Below, one piece after another: positions 21,675-55,134 of a DNA stretch of 64,000 bases. Positions within the stretch are counted from its first letter, which is position 1. The number at the start of each line of letters is the position of its first letter. The stretch is taken from positions 2,358,501-2,422,500 of the forward strand of contig JAGFBZ010000863.1 in the NCBI GenBank assembly GCA_018398805.1, written 5' to 3'. The DNA is from Hirundichthys speculiger. Lineage: Eukaryota > Chordata > Actinopteri > Beloniformes > Exocoetidae. Made by a program: the position numbers and the translations under genes. The notes under the pieces are model-generated. The model saw only the letters and a program-made list of their open reading frames with translations, made no database searches and was not told where the DNA came from.

Positions 21675-23726
21675 ACGTACACTAGGGATGTAACGATATG
21701 GAAAATTTGATATCTCGATTATAGTGACCAAATTATTACGGTTTATGATATTATCGTGGTAATCTTAATTGCTGTACAAATGTCCAAAAAACACATACAT
21801 TTAAATAATTTCACAAAATCTTGTGATTTTCTTGTCATACTAAAACATCAGAAGCCAAAATCTTATCAAAATGAAACTTTCACATTAAAACGGCAAACAA
21901 CTGGCACTGAAAGAGGTTTTATTTTAAATGAACAAAACAAATAACAGGAACAAAGCTTATTTGTCTGGTGCAAATTTGAATAAACACTTGAACAACCATA
22001 GTAGGTCAAAATATGCAAACAATTATCAGGAACAAAAATTATAGTGCAAGTTCAAATGAAATAAACTTTGGACTTTAAGCTGAACCATTAAAGTATAAAT
22101 GTGCAAATAAAGAGTTGTAAAGGAGCCAAATATGTTATGATTTGTAGTTCACTCTATGCGTCTGTGGGTGTCGCTGTGTTGTTACCTGAGGGTCAGGTAT
22201 AAAGGTAGCTGCCTGTTATCGGTTAGTTGTTTGACCGGAAAGGCAAAAGGTTTTTGACCGCTGTGGCGCTAACTTCCAGCGTTATGATTGTCAGATCAGT
22301 TAATGGAATAAATTAATATTTGAACTGCATTAGAAGGACATCGTTCCGATCCTTTTTTCGATCAACACGCAGAAGTAACATTTACAAAATGCGAGTTAGC
22401 GGAGTGCGTCGGCCATGTTACTCTTGGTCAAACATCTCAGTAGCTTGAAGCATTAGGCTTAGCTACCTTCAAGTTGCTTGTTCAAATTACAATAAAATGT
22501 AAAAATGCTCTGCAGACAGGATAATTGTCCTCCACCAGTTGTCCCTCTGCATTCTTAAAACAGGGGTGTCAATTCTCCGCGGATTCGCTGATTTCAGAGT
22601 TTTTTGCCATCCTGGGGGTCATTTTTGAGATACGTGCAGATCCGGTTTAATATTTTCGTGGGGGGGGGGTACCTCCGCCGCCGCCGCCAACGTGACTGAA
22701 TTCTCGATTGCATTTGGTTGAGTGATTGAGACCAGAGCATGCGCAATGATCCCGTTGACAATCCAGCCGCTATTACAGCCAGATCCACCGTCAAAGTAAG
22801 CCCGAAGCACATATTTTCTGATATGACTTCTCACTTTCTTGCTTGGATGGATGATTATTAGCTTTAAATTCACAGGAGAGATGTTTATTCCTTATTGTAC
22901 TTATTTATTGTTAGACAACGCGGATGAAATATACAGCGCTTCTCACCACTGGTAAATGTAGGAAACGTAAGCTCGTTTGCCTCGTCACCGGTGTGGACAG
23001 CACTAGGTCCTGCTTCTCGTCCTGCTTAGCAATGTAACCTCCAAGTACATTTAAATTGCCGATTTCTGAAGTGCCCAGTTTACATATTAGGGCAATTATA
23101 TGACAATTAAATAAAAAAAAATCTCCCGGCGCCGACCCCCTCCCCTCTCAAAATAGAAAACTCCTTGATCTACATGATTCACCGTAGGTCTCTCTTTTTG
23201 ACTTCAAAACGGCAAATTTCGCCGAAAGGTGGGATTTTGATGCCTGAAGTATTAGTTATTCATAGACCTTTGTAATTAAAAAAAAAAAAAATAAGAAAGG
23301 CTAATGTTCAGAGTTACAGGCCTCAAAAAACATGTTGAATTAACATGCTATTTTTCTATAACTCTTACTAAAGTTTTGGATCCATGTATCTGTTGTCAGT
23401 GATGTTTTACTTTGAAGTTCACGAGTGACTGAATCACTAGTCATTCTGATTTTTACCTTTAATGGCAACTTAATTGTTTATAACACACTACTTTTATTTT
23501 TGATATCTAACCTCAGCCTTATGCTCAGTGGATTCTCACATTAGTAGGACTAATTAAACTTTGTGCATTTTTTATCTTTATTTCTGTTGAGGGAAAGTAA
23601 GAATTGGATTTTAAGTATGAGCAAGTATGCAAACCTGTGCAGTGAGGCACACCAGATTGTGAGTTTTGTGTTTCATTGTGTAACGTCAATTATCCCCCCA
23701 GGTATATTGTAAAGGCTTAAGTCAGG

Positions 23727-23800
23727 GGTGTCAAACTGATCTGTTAAAGGGCCGTGTGGCTGCAGGTTTTTGTTTCAACCATGCAGAAACACAAAGAACA
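23727..23800 (+). repeat. Fragment of the MITE B family
   Basis: GGGTGTCAAACTGATCTGTT and GGCTGCAGGTTTTTGTTTCA repeat the left arm of the element at 20814 with a few changes. The rest of the element is missing. Confidence 0.8.
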
Positions 23801-24053
23801 TTTTTACTTACAAATTGTAAGTAAAAAATGTTCTTTTCACTATCAAACATTTTCAGTAAAATGTTTAGTCTGTTGGATCTTCAGCAAGTAAAAAAAAAGA
23901 TCTTTTCACTGACAACAAAAATTTTAAATAAAATGTTTATTCTGTTGGATTTCTGTAAGTAAAAAATGTTCTTTCATTATCAAAGTAACAATATGGACAA
24001 ATACACAATGCTGTGCTCAGAATGCTCCTAAAGTACCTCAAAATTTCCTCGAT

Positions 24054-24077
24054 CCCCCCCCCCCCCCCCCCCCCCCC
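24054..24077. repeat. Poly-C run
   Basis: Twenty-four consecutive C residues, a difficult sequence for both polymerases and assemblies. Confidence 0.95.
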
Positions 24078-24549
24078 GCTCTTCAGAGTTTTTTCCAATT
24101 TCCCGTTGACAACCCCTGTTAAAAACAAAATATGCCAAGACCTTGGATTTCGTCCTTTTAGTGGATTGGTAAATGTCCTGCGTGCTATCACCACTTCCCA
24201 CCATGCTCACGTTACGATACCTATTTTACAAGCTACATATCCACACGAACCACAGTTGCGAGTCGCTCGCAGACTGGAATGAGGCTGATATTACATATCC
24301 CAGTAATCGACCGCAGTAATGAGATGAAGTCGAACATAAACGGTAATCGTTATCGCGTAAAATTTTATCGCGCTTTACCATAATACCGGTAACCGTTCCA
24401 TCCCTAATGTACACATGTTCTTGGGACAATTTTAGTCTGATGTGGCGAACTGGAAATGGGCTATTTATTATAAAAGATAAGGACATTTTCACTAGAAATA
24501 TTTTATAGTGGTCATATAGTGGTTCGAATTCTTTCCCTAGGAGTGTGTG

Positions 24550-24585
<36 letters not shown>

Positions 24586-24645
24586 TATATATATATATAT
24601 GTATATATGTATATATGTATATGTATATATATTATATATATATAA
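24550..24645. repeat. (TA)n/(GTATATAT)n microsatellite
   Basis: TA dinucleotides with interspersed G, giving GTATATAT-like units toward the right end. Confidence 0.95.
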
Positions 24646-26548
24646 TTTTTATTTATGTTGTAGTAAAAAAAATGAGTTTTGCATAATGGTAGGTTGGCTG
24701 CTCTGACGATGTTGTTGACCTTAATATATTTTAAGAACAGAATAAATGTTTGCCGATTCTTCGAGTTTTCTGTTACGAGATGATAGTTACCTGAAAACGG
24801 GCCGCATACCATGTTTCATTTGTATTTCTTTGCCTCCCTCCTGATCGTCTCCATGCAAAGTTAACCCATTAAGTTTTATACAATCTTACCATTTATCCAC
24901 TGTGGATGAAACATGGGTGCCGATTCTAGTCTAATGGTTCTTCTGCTGTCTTTTAGTGTGAATCAGTGTTTTTTTTTTTTTTTTTTTTTTTTTTGCCTAT
25001 TATAATTATTTTGCACCCTAACTAATGGGAGTGGAAATCTGTCCGGTTTCCAATTCTGTGATGATTAGGATGTCTGTAAATGAACCAGACTTATGGATGA
25101 AAGTGAAGCATATGCACATTCCTGCTTCTGTATCGATACATGTTTAGTCATGAGACTACAGTTTTATGCATCTAACTCCTCCTAGACATACTTGGGTGGA
25201 ATTGGATAGATCATAGCACTTGCTTTTTTTCAGATTTAATTTCTCATAGTTTGCATTTTGATAATTAAGTGGCACCTCAAACAACCTGCACCCTTACCGG
25301 CATCAAGCCCAAGTCACTAAAAGGTCATTTGACAGTGATACTAATATGTACTTTGAAACAGTCCTGCCTCCCACGTATGATTTCATTGTCTCTGTGTAGC
25401 CACAATTAGATTGACTGACAATCGTGTTGAAGTATAAAAAGTTTAGAACTCCCCAGAGTTTGACAGAAAAAACACTGCCGCCGTTACACACAGAGCCTGC
25501 AGTTCAGTTTAGTAATGCTTAATGTCACTTCAAGTGAATGGACAGTAGCGGTGAGGACGCCTCCCAGCGTACATGTGTGAGCGAAGGGTTAGAACAGAAA
25601 AAGTACTAGATTCAAGTTAACTGTAGTGTTTGTAGCTTTCAGATTGACAACAACAACTGATGGATGAAGAAATGAGCTTGATGTTTTTAAACTTTTGCAA
25701 AGTAGTTGGCTCACTCTTTTTAAAAGGTTTCCGGTGTAGCTTTTTGGGGGTAAGGGTCTTAATGGGCCTCAATGGTTAAATGATTAGTCTCCATTACCAG
25801 AAATGCTTCAGCAATAATAAAAAACAAAACAAAACAAAAAACAACTGGGAACCTTTATGGGGCCAAGACAGGTCCTTGCTTTGAGTTAGGGAATTTAGTG
25901 TGGCCCTAAAAAACTCCTGGGTGGGGGAGGTGTTAGCTTGTGGCTGAATAGGTACGGTGTAGGCTGGAAATGATGTTTGCTCAGTCCCATCAATGTCCCA
26001 TTCAAGTTCGAGTGTACTTATTCATTGTCACCATCGCCAACTAATAACCAATCATTATCTTAAAAACAAGTGTTTTTTCAAGGGAAAATGGTAATACATT
26101 AAATTAATACTGGGCCCATGTTTGTTGAAACAAAAGAAGTTGTAGTGGGACTATTTTCTTTTTTTTTTATGTCTAATCATGGTCTTTGGACTTGTTTACT
26201 GTGGCTCCTGTAATATGTGTTTATGTCAAGCAGACCTCTATGCAAAATGTGTAGGCGATTTAATTCTTTTATGTTTTCTAGCTTAATGCAAGTACAGGTT
26301 TGCTGTTACCAATTTTTTTGTAATTTGCTCCAGGACATGGTAGGTGAGATTAATGATTAAGAAACGTTGCTTTGATGTAGTGTTTCATGCAGGGTGTGTG
26401 CTGACAAAAGTAGCATTGCTTGTGCTTGGAATTGCTTTGTTATTGCTGTGAACATTTTGGAAAAGAAGGGCTTGTTATATTAGAACAAAACGCACTATGA
26501 TGTAATGTTGAACATTCAGTATGGGTTAGTAGATGTTGTTGAACAATG
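24646..26548. other. Intergenic, nothing recognised
   Basis: No gene is supported. A 26-base T-run lies at 24969-24994 and an A/AAAC run near 25820-25842. The rest is AT-rich and looks unique. Confidence 0.5.
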
Positions 26549-26993
26549 CTTATCAATAGGGGTGCACGATAGTTATCGGGCCAATAACATAAAATTATGA
26601 CGTCATTCCGATAAGTCCGATATCACGACGAATCGCCCCGATAACATATATATTTTTGTCAACACGACAGTGCCTTGCTCCCTCTGAGCCTTGAATGACC
26701 GGTAGTGAATGTTATGTTCAAGTGAACGTCGGCATAATCAGAAAAACGATTTCTCAATAAGGAAAATCAAGAATACCCCCTCGTGCCAGAAAACAACTTG
26801 TGAAGTCGGTCATAATTTTGGTAGTTGCTAACTTGAGTTGATATTCGCAGTATTTTCCCACATGTTACACATAAAAAAAAAATAGGAAAAATAGAAAAGG
26901 CTGAAAGAACGACTAACAAATGAGGGAACATGGGAATTTACGTTACACCTTGAATGCAGCATGCAGCGTAGCGTGCTGATCACAACAAAAAAC

Positions 26994-27176
26994 ATGGCGT
27001 CAATTTTACAGAACTTAGATAAAGTTTCAGAAGAATATAGTTCGCTGGTTATTTGTGACAAATGCTTCAAGCGAATTCCACGAGGAGGGAAAAATAGCAC
27101 AAGCTTTAAGACGTCAAACCTGATCAGCCACCTGAAACATAACTATCACTTCCATGGAGTTTTGAAATCGCGCTAA
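26994..27176 (+). pseudogene. Relic BED zinc-finger exon of a hAT transposase
   Basis: ATG at 26994 opens a 60-codon frame with LVICDKCFKRIPRG followed by SFKTSNLISHLKHNYH. The C-x2-C pair, the N-L-x2-HLKxxH block and the spacing are those of a BED finger, the DNA-binding head of ZBED-type hAT transposases. The frame ends at a TAA at once after the finger, so the catalytic part is missing. It sits inside the hAT relic at 26557-28283, which supports its origin. Confidence 0.7.
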
Positions 27177-27488
27177 CGTGAGCAAGCCAGCAGCAAGTCT
27201 CCTCTCCCTCATCTCTCTCATCTAAAGCTTCCATGAGATTAAAAAAACAAAACTACTGAACCTCATTTTCTTTAATTAAAGGTATTAATTTGAATGGAAC
27301 CACAAGTTTGTAATGTTGATGCATGCATTTCTATCACTTCAAGGAGCCTTTTTTTATCAGTAGGTAATGCACCTTATTTAAGTTGATGTGAGATTTCAAA
27401 TAGGCTTGTTTGATAACTGTTACGAAAATGTTTGAGAGCTTGCCAGTAGTTTTTAATTGGAAAAAAATAAATATCTGTTCATTTAAAG

Positions 27489-28134
27489 TAGTGCTGGGCG
27501 ATATGGAAAAAAAATCATATATCACGATATGGACTATTTTATATCACAATAACGATATATATCACGATATACCATAATAAAGTATGTTTTCAGTTATTCT
27601 CTGAAAAGTTTGACAAAAATTTCATTGCTTACTTTTCAACTTTATTTTGAAAGGACATTTAGCTGAACTGTCACAAACATACATTTTAGTGCAGCAAAAA
27701 CAGGTAGGTACAGAGGTACAGTAGCTTTCACATTTTTTTTAAAAGTACACAACAGTTTCTGAGAGGAAAAAAACATTTTTGCACTGAAGTTCAGCTATAA
27801 AAAATAAACACAAATAATGTTTTCAACTTTCTGAAATCTGTAACCTTGTAGTGCAAAGTTTGCAAACCAATATAAAGTGTCTAAAGTAAACATCAGGGTT
27901 GAAGAGAACTCTGTTTAAGGCATTAACCATGAATAAAAGTGCAAACATAAAAGGCTACTTTGTAGAAGTAGATATGTTTCTATCAAATTTATCATTGCAG
28001 GTTATTTAATTACATATTTGCTGTAATAACTGATACAATTAAGTTAGAAACGATAGAAACGATAGAAGAGAAATGGCACGATATACACTTTTATATTGTC
28101 CCCACGATATGTATTGTCATATTGCCCAGCACTA
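27489..28134. mobile_element. Nested hAT-type MITE
   Basis: The ends TAGTGCTGGGCGATATGG and ATATTGCCCAGCACTA are inverted repeats. The flanks ATTTAAAG (27481-27488) and CTTTAAAG (28135-28142) match in 7 of 8 positions. CGATAT motifs repeat near both ends. No coding frame is present. Confidence 0.9.
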
Positions 28135-28553
28135 CTTTAAAGAGTCAAAACTATTTTTGATTTTGTTCATAGTATTGATGTAATGATCTTAGGTATATGT
28201 GTGTTATCGGTATTGGCCTTTAGCAGCTGAAATTTATCGGCTATCGGTATCGCCTTTAAAGAAACAGTTATCGTGCATCCCTATTCATCAATATTTCTTT
28301 TTCAGTAAGACCAGCGGGTTAGGCTTGTGTGTTGTGTGCTCTTGGTTATCAAATCCATATTTTCTATTTGGGCTTTTCTGGGTGTGTTTGACTACAAAAA
28401 AGAGATTTCTAAGTAGACTACATTTCTTTTTCATGGAGAAACTGCAAACAAAATGAGGAATTGGAAAAAGGGAGACTTGATCAAAGAGCTACTTTTGAAA
28501 TGAAAAATTGAATCTTGTATATTATAATAGCATATTTCTGCTTTCCACTTCAG

Positions 28554-48886
<20,333 letters not shown>

Positions 48887-49233
48887 ATGCAGCTATGAAA
48901 CTCATCATTTTGCCAATCTCTTTCTGTTATGTTCTCATTTCACATTTAGGGTCCAGATTTGTTGATTAGTTACTTGTTATATTTCTGTTGTTGTGGCATT
49001 TTTTATTTTATTTTATTTACAGCTAAATAAAACATGTGTAGAACTGGTACAGTTGATGACTGCTACCAGCGTGAACTGTGCACAGCAAATAAAAAGATTT
49101 TTTTGAACCGTCTTCATATGTTTATACCTCCTGTCTTTTATAGTCATAATATACAAGCTTCCATTAATATTCGCTTATCTGAGTTCGGTTAGGCACCAGC
49201 GTATTTAAAGAGGCCCGGACCACCTCCTCTCTG

Positions 49234-50540
49234 GTTGGACATGCCTGATAACACCTCCCACAGGGAGGCATCCAAACCAGCTGATTCTCATCCCCGCTGC
49301 TTCACGCTCTGCTTCAGTGAGAGCTGGAGGTTTCCACCTGATGCCAATAGGACCACATCTGCAAAAAGCAGAGATGAAGTCTCGACACCACCGAACCAGA
49401 AACCTTCCAGCCTAGAAATTCTGGACATAATAGTTCTGAACACAGTGAAAAGGAGAGCGCCATTGGAGTCCAACTGTCACCTGGAATTAATCTGACTCAT
49501 TTTATATACTGAATGTGAGATTCAGCTATCAAATGGATTTTTTTGCTGCATCTCTTCATAGACTTGACCAAGCAGGGTGAGGAGTGTGACTAGAACATCA
49601 TTCTCTGCCCCCCCCCCTTAAAGGGGAACCACCACCCATCTGTCAACAGGGACAGCCTCAATGTTCATGCTAAGTTGCAGAGGCGTGTCAAGACAGCCCC
49701 ACAACATCCAGAGCCTAACCCCTAACCCTGCTGCTGTGTGCGTTTTTGAGTACTTCTTTGACCTCAGCTCCAGTTCTGGGCAAACCTGACCCAGAGTCTA
49801 AACATTTAGCTTCCTTTATGAAAGAAGAAGTCAGGACGTGGAAGTATACCATGGAACTATGGCCAAGGGTGTCTTTATGCCATGTGCATTTTTGGACACA
49901 AGCAAAAGTCTGACTAGCATGGGAGTCCAGTAACAACACCAGTTGGATTCAGATTGGAGAGGACATTCCTCCTCGTTAGTCCACTCCAGGTACCACTGCT
50001 GCCCACGTGAATGGTGAAGTCCCTCAGCAGAAGGATGCCGTCTTCTTTAGGAGCACCCTCTTATCACCACAGCTAAGGGGTCCAAGAAGGCTGGGCATTT
50101 AGTGCATAGGCGCAGATGATGGAGCCCACTCTGACCAGAAGGGGCAGGAAAGCTACCCTCTTTTCTACAGGGGAAAACCTACATACAGGCTCTAAGCTGG
50201 AGGGCTATAAGTCCACTCTAGCTCAATGCCTCTCATCCAGGACAACTCCAGAGTGGAATGAGGTCCAGCCTTGGTTCTTAAGTCCATGCTGTGCATTGAG
50301 ATGAGCCGACTATATCTCAATGGTACCTCTCAGCTTCATTGCAAGCTTAGGCTCGTTCCCTGCTGAAGAGATGAAATTGCATGTCCTCATAGCAAGTTTC
50401 AGCAACTGGGGGTCAGCATGCCAAGGCCCTTGCCTTGAGCTGCTATCTAATTCTCTTTGCACCCAACCCGTATGGTATCGTATAAATGTACTGGTTGTTT
50501 GCATTTTTAATTCGATATTCACCAAGGGGGTCGGGGGGAC
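49234..50540 (-). mobile_element. Decayed non-LTR retrotransposon, minus strand
   Basis: On the minus strand, going from 50540 down, broken frames resemble an endonuclease part (LLRDFTIHVGS near 50010, then VQKCTWHKDTLGHSSM at about 49860). Next come reverse transcriptase remnants (GGVETSSLLFADVVLLASGG near 49370-49400, where the catalytic F/Y-A-D-D has become FADV) and a typical 3' part (CTGTGGGAGGTGTTATCAGG near 49250). The EN-then-RT order and the wording of the motifs fit a very common fish LINE family. There are many stops. Confidence 0.75.
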
Positions 50541-53500
50541 TTATGAGGAACATTTTACATAAAAGAAAACCCACTACAGCCTCAGTGCATAAATCTAATC
50601 TTGTGGACACACCTTTTGGCTTTATTGCAGCATCAAGTCTTTGTGAATAAGTTTATCAACTTCACACATCTAGACTTTCAAATTTTATCTCATTCTAATT
50701 TTCAAAAAGTTCAAGTTCCTTCACATTGCAAGGGATGCCTCTTTTGTATGGCTCCTTTTAGATAACAGGTTTAGATAACAGACAACAGGTTTTCGGTGGC
50801 ATTGGGGTCAGGGCTCATTGAATGCACCACTCATCACTTCTACAGCATTTTGTATTACCCACTACAGCAAACGCAACAAAATGTGGCATTAGGTGGAGAT
50901 AAAGATGGAGAAGATGAATAATTGTACTCCGATATGAATCTTTGATGTTATGGAATCCAGTAAATCTGCTCAACATTCAATTGAATGAAATACTTTTAGT
51001 CTTTGTTGGCCCCAAAGACGCCACCAAAGTTGTATTATCTCAAAGTTTTTGGGTTCTGACACCCAAACGTATGCTCACATGCACTTAAAATGGATGGATG
51101 TGTGTAAAATTATTATTTAGTAATTATTATTTTGTATGTCAGCTGTGTAAAATTCAGCAGTGTGTTGTTGCACAAGGTGTGGCTTCAGAGAGATGGTTAA
51201 AAAAAAAAAAAAAAAAAAAACCTGTACTTGTTAGGTAGAAGTTCCACAACATCACAGATTCATATCAGAAAAGAAATATTCAGCTTCATTATCTTCATCT
51301 CCACCCGATGCCACATTTAGCTGCATTTGCTGTACCTCAGAAGTGGATACTACAAATGCTGCAGCAAGGGAATTCTTCTTTTCCTTTAAATTAATAATCA
51401 CCAATGTGTTTTTGGTGAAACATATTTTAACTTACAGTACTTTACAAATCTGAAACGGAATCTTTTTTCACATTCGGCCTGCGTCTACTTGAACATTTCA
51501 ATTTGTTGTGACAAAAACAGCATATATCTTATATAGGCGCTTACCACTAGAAGATTAAAGGATCTGAAGTAGGTCAGAGAATAAACTTTAACAAGACTTG
51601 GCTACGACTGGAATGCAGTGAATTTAATAAACATTTGTATACAAAAGGGGTTACACCTTACACCTCAGGAATCGATGCAGAATGACAAAGAGTATCAGCA
51701 AAACAAGTGATTTTAAAAAAAAAAGGCTTGAATTTACTAGACAAAACATATGAGGAATAACTACTTGCAGGTGCCCATGAAGGGCAACACACTGGAAAAA
51801 ACCCAGTTAGATAGAAGGATCATGGCCAGAACATAACAGTAAGAAATAATATCACTGACCCTGATGTTTACATTCCATTACAAAATTTTATGTAAAGTCT
51901 CTTATCTACTGATATGTGAGCAGCTGGCGTTGTCTCTGTGCTGAAGAAAGAGAGAAAATGCAGAGCTGCACCTGTCGAGCGGGTTAGGTTAGGTACATTT
52001 ACCAGGTAAAGGGTACAAAGGGTGGGGTTGATGGAAGGAACAAGGAAAAGTGTCTCAACCGAAATGAGACACACAGACTGCTTGAAGGAAATGAATACGC
52101 CACCAGAGACGGTTGTCATACAGAGTATTTTAGACGTTTGCTCAATGTCTTCATGACCCTGTCAGAAATCTCTTCATCTCTTCAGTCCTCAGAAACAGGT
52201 AAGCCATGTTCACTCAGACTGAAATGCGTTTTATCAAATAAGTGGGCCCATTAAAGATTTATTAAGAACTTCTCTACTTATATATGCTCACTGTTTCACA
52301 AGCGTGAGAGAGCGTAAATACTGGAACTCAATACTTCATTATTAACGGGTGAGAAGGCCACAGAAAACATGGGTGCTCACCAAGGAAATTTAAGGTTGAC
52401 AAGCAGCGTGTGTTATCATAGATGCATATGAGCAATGTCACTAGCTATTTAATGGATGTTGATGTAGACTTGGTTTGGACTTTATTAACTCAGTGTAATG
52501 AAAAGGATGGCGTGTAATAATGGGGACAACTAACTCAAAGCATGCACATCTTTAACTCTTGATACTCTTCCTCTGTGACCAGGAGGATTAAAAGCATCTC
52601 CTTAATATTAAGTCTACATCAGCTATGTTAGCATGTTAACTCAGAAACCTTGTTTCTTGACAGTTTATTAACTGTAGTTTTTGTTATAAAAGAAGATTGT
52701 TTGGTCCAAACACAGCCCACATCTACAGTTTACTCCAGCACAGATTTCACGCCACTTGCTGGTTTGGGTTTTGTCTGTCTTTTTTTTTTTTTTTTTTCCT
52801 AAGCCCATGTAAAAGCAACTGAGCCACATCTGGCCTATATAACACTAGCCAGTGCCAAAGCTGAGCCACGAGTGCTAAAAGTGGCCTTGACGAGCCCAAA
52901 TCTGGCTGTTGTCTGGGCTACAGGGCTGAAAATAGTTTGTTTGCAATGACAGAAGCACTCACGCTTTCATACTTGGCATATATGTAGATGTTGTGTAAAC
53001 ACAATGTTTGAATCCTTCTTAGATTGAAAAAAAAAAAAAAAATCTAATTTCATTACTTTTTTGAAGGTATCATGTCATGGTCAAACAAACCAAAAAGCTT
53101 GGAACTATTTTGGCTAATGTACCAAGCGAAACGTTTTCTTTGAAACATGCAGATGGCATGTTTGAGCAACAGATTGAGGTCTGACTGATGGATTTTACTG
53201 TAACTAACAGCCAGAGGCATAAACCACAGCTGGGACAGCTCATCACCTGGCTGTGTGCTAAATTAAAACATTTTTAATGAACTCTATAAAGAGCTGAGGT
53301 TACTGGGGAAATGCTGATTCATGTCACAGGTGCAACAGTGTTTTTTTTTTTCTATTCCAGCTATAGTCACATGCTCAGGTTGTTTGCCACTTAGCTGTTT
53401 CTAATCGTTGGGAAACTGGACTTACCTGAATTGTGGCTGCTTGCATGTCTGCTTGTGTTATCAGATGCTCAAGAGCTGAATGTCTGGAGATTGTTGACTA

Positions 53501-54563
53501 TTTTCACTCCATCCATACAGGCTTTGCTCATTACTGACCAAAGTCAGGGTTTAGTCCATGATGATGATTCTGTCAGTCTGCTCCTTTTACGGTAACAGCT
53601 TAAATGAAGTTGTTTGAGTTAATCCTGATGACATCACTGTCACATGAGCACATTTCTTTTTTTAGACTTGACACAAGCTCATTCACACACAAAAGACATT
53701 TCACGGGTAGTTTGTGGACAGACTCGTTTAACATTGTTGTCATACTTGAGGACTGAACATTTTTTAATGTTCAGTTCTTGATGATTTATTTAGCTAATGG
53801 TAAAGGATGAGGCTTGAGTCATTATAATTCTTTTTTTTTTTTGTCAACAATCCTTTGTAAAGGCCAAAAAACAAGATTTAGTCTTCTGTGTCTTATTATG
53901 TTACTAATCTACACTTAACATGTTCCTAGCTCACAAAGCTATAGTTCCGTTTAGAAATAGCCTTAGAAAGTTCCTAGGCAGGAAACAGGAGTAAACATTG
54001 CATATTTTAAATGACCTGGCCGTATCTTGTAAATACTTTCACTGGTAATGAAAGAACATTTTATGGCTCACTGATGAGTTTATAATAATTCTTGGATGTC
54101 AGAGTTTGGCGGCAGAGAGGAATAAGGTGACAGTGAGTTCAGAATGACCCTTTTATGATAACTACTATATTGGAGAATGGTGGAGAGAAAGCAGAGGAGG
54201 AAATGACTTGCAGGTCTGTTCGCGTGTATTTGACAATGGAATGATGTCAGACCATGTTTCCACCCAGCCTGAATTACCTGATCTTCCAAAACTCCCTCTC
54301 TGTGCACTTTACATGGGTTTTAGTGTGACTTTGTTTAAATCAGGTCAGAATCTGGATAAGATTTAGTGTAAAATTAGATCATGTGGCTTTTCATCATTAT
54401 CATCAGCAAACATTAACGTTTTGAAAGCCCCAGAACTGTAACCTGAAGCCACTTGAGATGAGTTTTCCTAAAGCTCAGAGCATCATCAAAGTCTTTCTGT
54501 GGTTTTCTGTGCTCTGTTATTTATTTCTCTTCTTCTTTGTTGCATAAATGTCTTCTTGTACAG
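50541..54563. other. Intergenic between znf638 and the TRIM gene
   Basis: Four kilobases without a supported gene on either strand. A- and T-runs occur at 51199-51220, 52780-52797 and 53026-53041. A block at 50620-50740 (CATCAAGTCTTTGTGAATAA) resembles a dispersed fish repeat but could not be classified. The TRIM promoter and 5'UTR exon should lie here or further upstream; none is obvious. Confidence 0.5.
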
Positions 54564-54580
54564 CTGAACACTGAATAGGG

Positions 54581-55134
54581 ATGGCGCTGCCTGCTTCCTG
54601 TCTGTCTGAAGATCAGTTCACCTGCTCCATCTGTCTGGAGGTGTTCAATAACCCAGTCTCAACACCATGTGGCCACAGCTTCTGCCAGTCCTGCCTCTCC
54701 TCCTACTGGGACGGAGGAGTGGGAGGAGGAGCAGGGGGACGGGGGGCAAAGCCTTATCAGTGTCCTCTCTGTAAGGAGTCTTTCCGCAGACGGCCAGAGA
54801 TCCACATCAACCGGACCCTGAAGGAAATCACCGAGCAGTTCAAGGAGATGGCCAGATCTTCTCTGCCACCAGATGGAAGAGTCGGGCAAGTGGAGGATGC
54901 CGGCTCACTTTATCACCCGGCCCTGTCCACGTCCGCAAGAACGGGCGAGATGCCAGAGAGCCTACTCGCTGAGATGATAACACGTTTTCAGCACATGATG
55001 GCATGTGCTGATGGCATGCCGCAGGCAAGCATCTCCCAGCCCAGCGTCCCTCAAAGCCCCAATGTTCATGCGGCCTTTCAGGCCCAGAACAGCGAGCACC
55101 ATGACCCACCGCCGCCTTACTCCCCTCCCCGCAG
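54581..55134 (+). CDS. TRIM exon with RING finger
   Basis: ATG at 54581 opens MALPASCLSEDQFTCSICLE. The C3HC4 ligands are C15, C18, C30, H32, C35, C38, C61 and C64. Between C38 and C61 there is an extra glycine-rich stretch (DGGVGGGAGGRG, residues 44-55). A basic linker with KEITEQFKEM follows, then a long Ser/Pro-rich part (PPPPYSPPRR) before the donor AG|GTACAC at 55134. Confidence 0.92.

Larger units (their letters stand above)
22561..24118. mobile_element. Nested element with CAGGGGT ends
   Basis: The ends CAGGGGTGTCAA and TTGACAACCCCTG are inverted, flanked by TTAAAA on both sides (22555-22560 and 24119-24124). The 6-bp match is shorter than the 8 bp expected for hAT, so the superfamily is uncertain. 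It contains a CCG-rich patch (22674-22690), a C-run and modules shared with 43250-44260. A degraded piece of MITE B family lies at 23727-23800. Confidence 0.65.
21683..24406. mobile_element. hAT-type element with nested insertion
   Basis: It starts TAGGGATGTAACGATATGG and ends with the inverse-type GGTAACCGTTCCATCCCTA. The flanks ACGTACAC (21675-21682) and ATGTACAC (24407-24414) match in 7 of 8 positions. Much of the interior is a second repeat (22561-24118). No intact transposase frame is present. The GATATCGTTA-like motifs near both ends are typical of subterminal hAT repeats. Confidence 0.8.
26557..28283 (+). mobile_element. hAT-type transposon relic, host of a nested hAT
   Basis: The ends TAGGGGTGCACGATA and TATCGTGCATCCCTA are inverted. 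The flanks CTTATCAA and TTCATCAA match in 6 of 8 positions. Subterminal TTATCGG/CCGATA motifs occur at both sides. It carries a BED-finger exon near 26994-27176 and was later split by another element at 27489-28134. No transposase core remains. Confidence 0.78.

Noticed and set aside
22674..22690. CCG-rich patch as a possible CpG island
   Set aside because: It is only about 15 bases long and lies inside a repeat that recurs at 43250.
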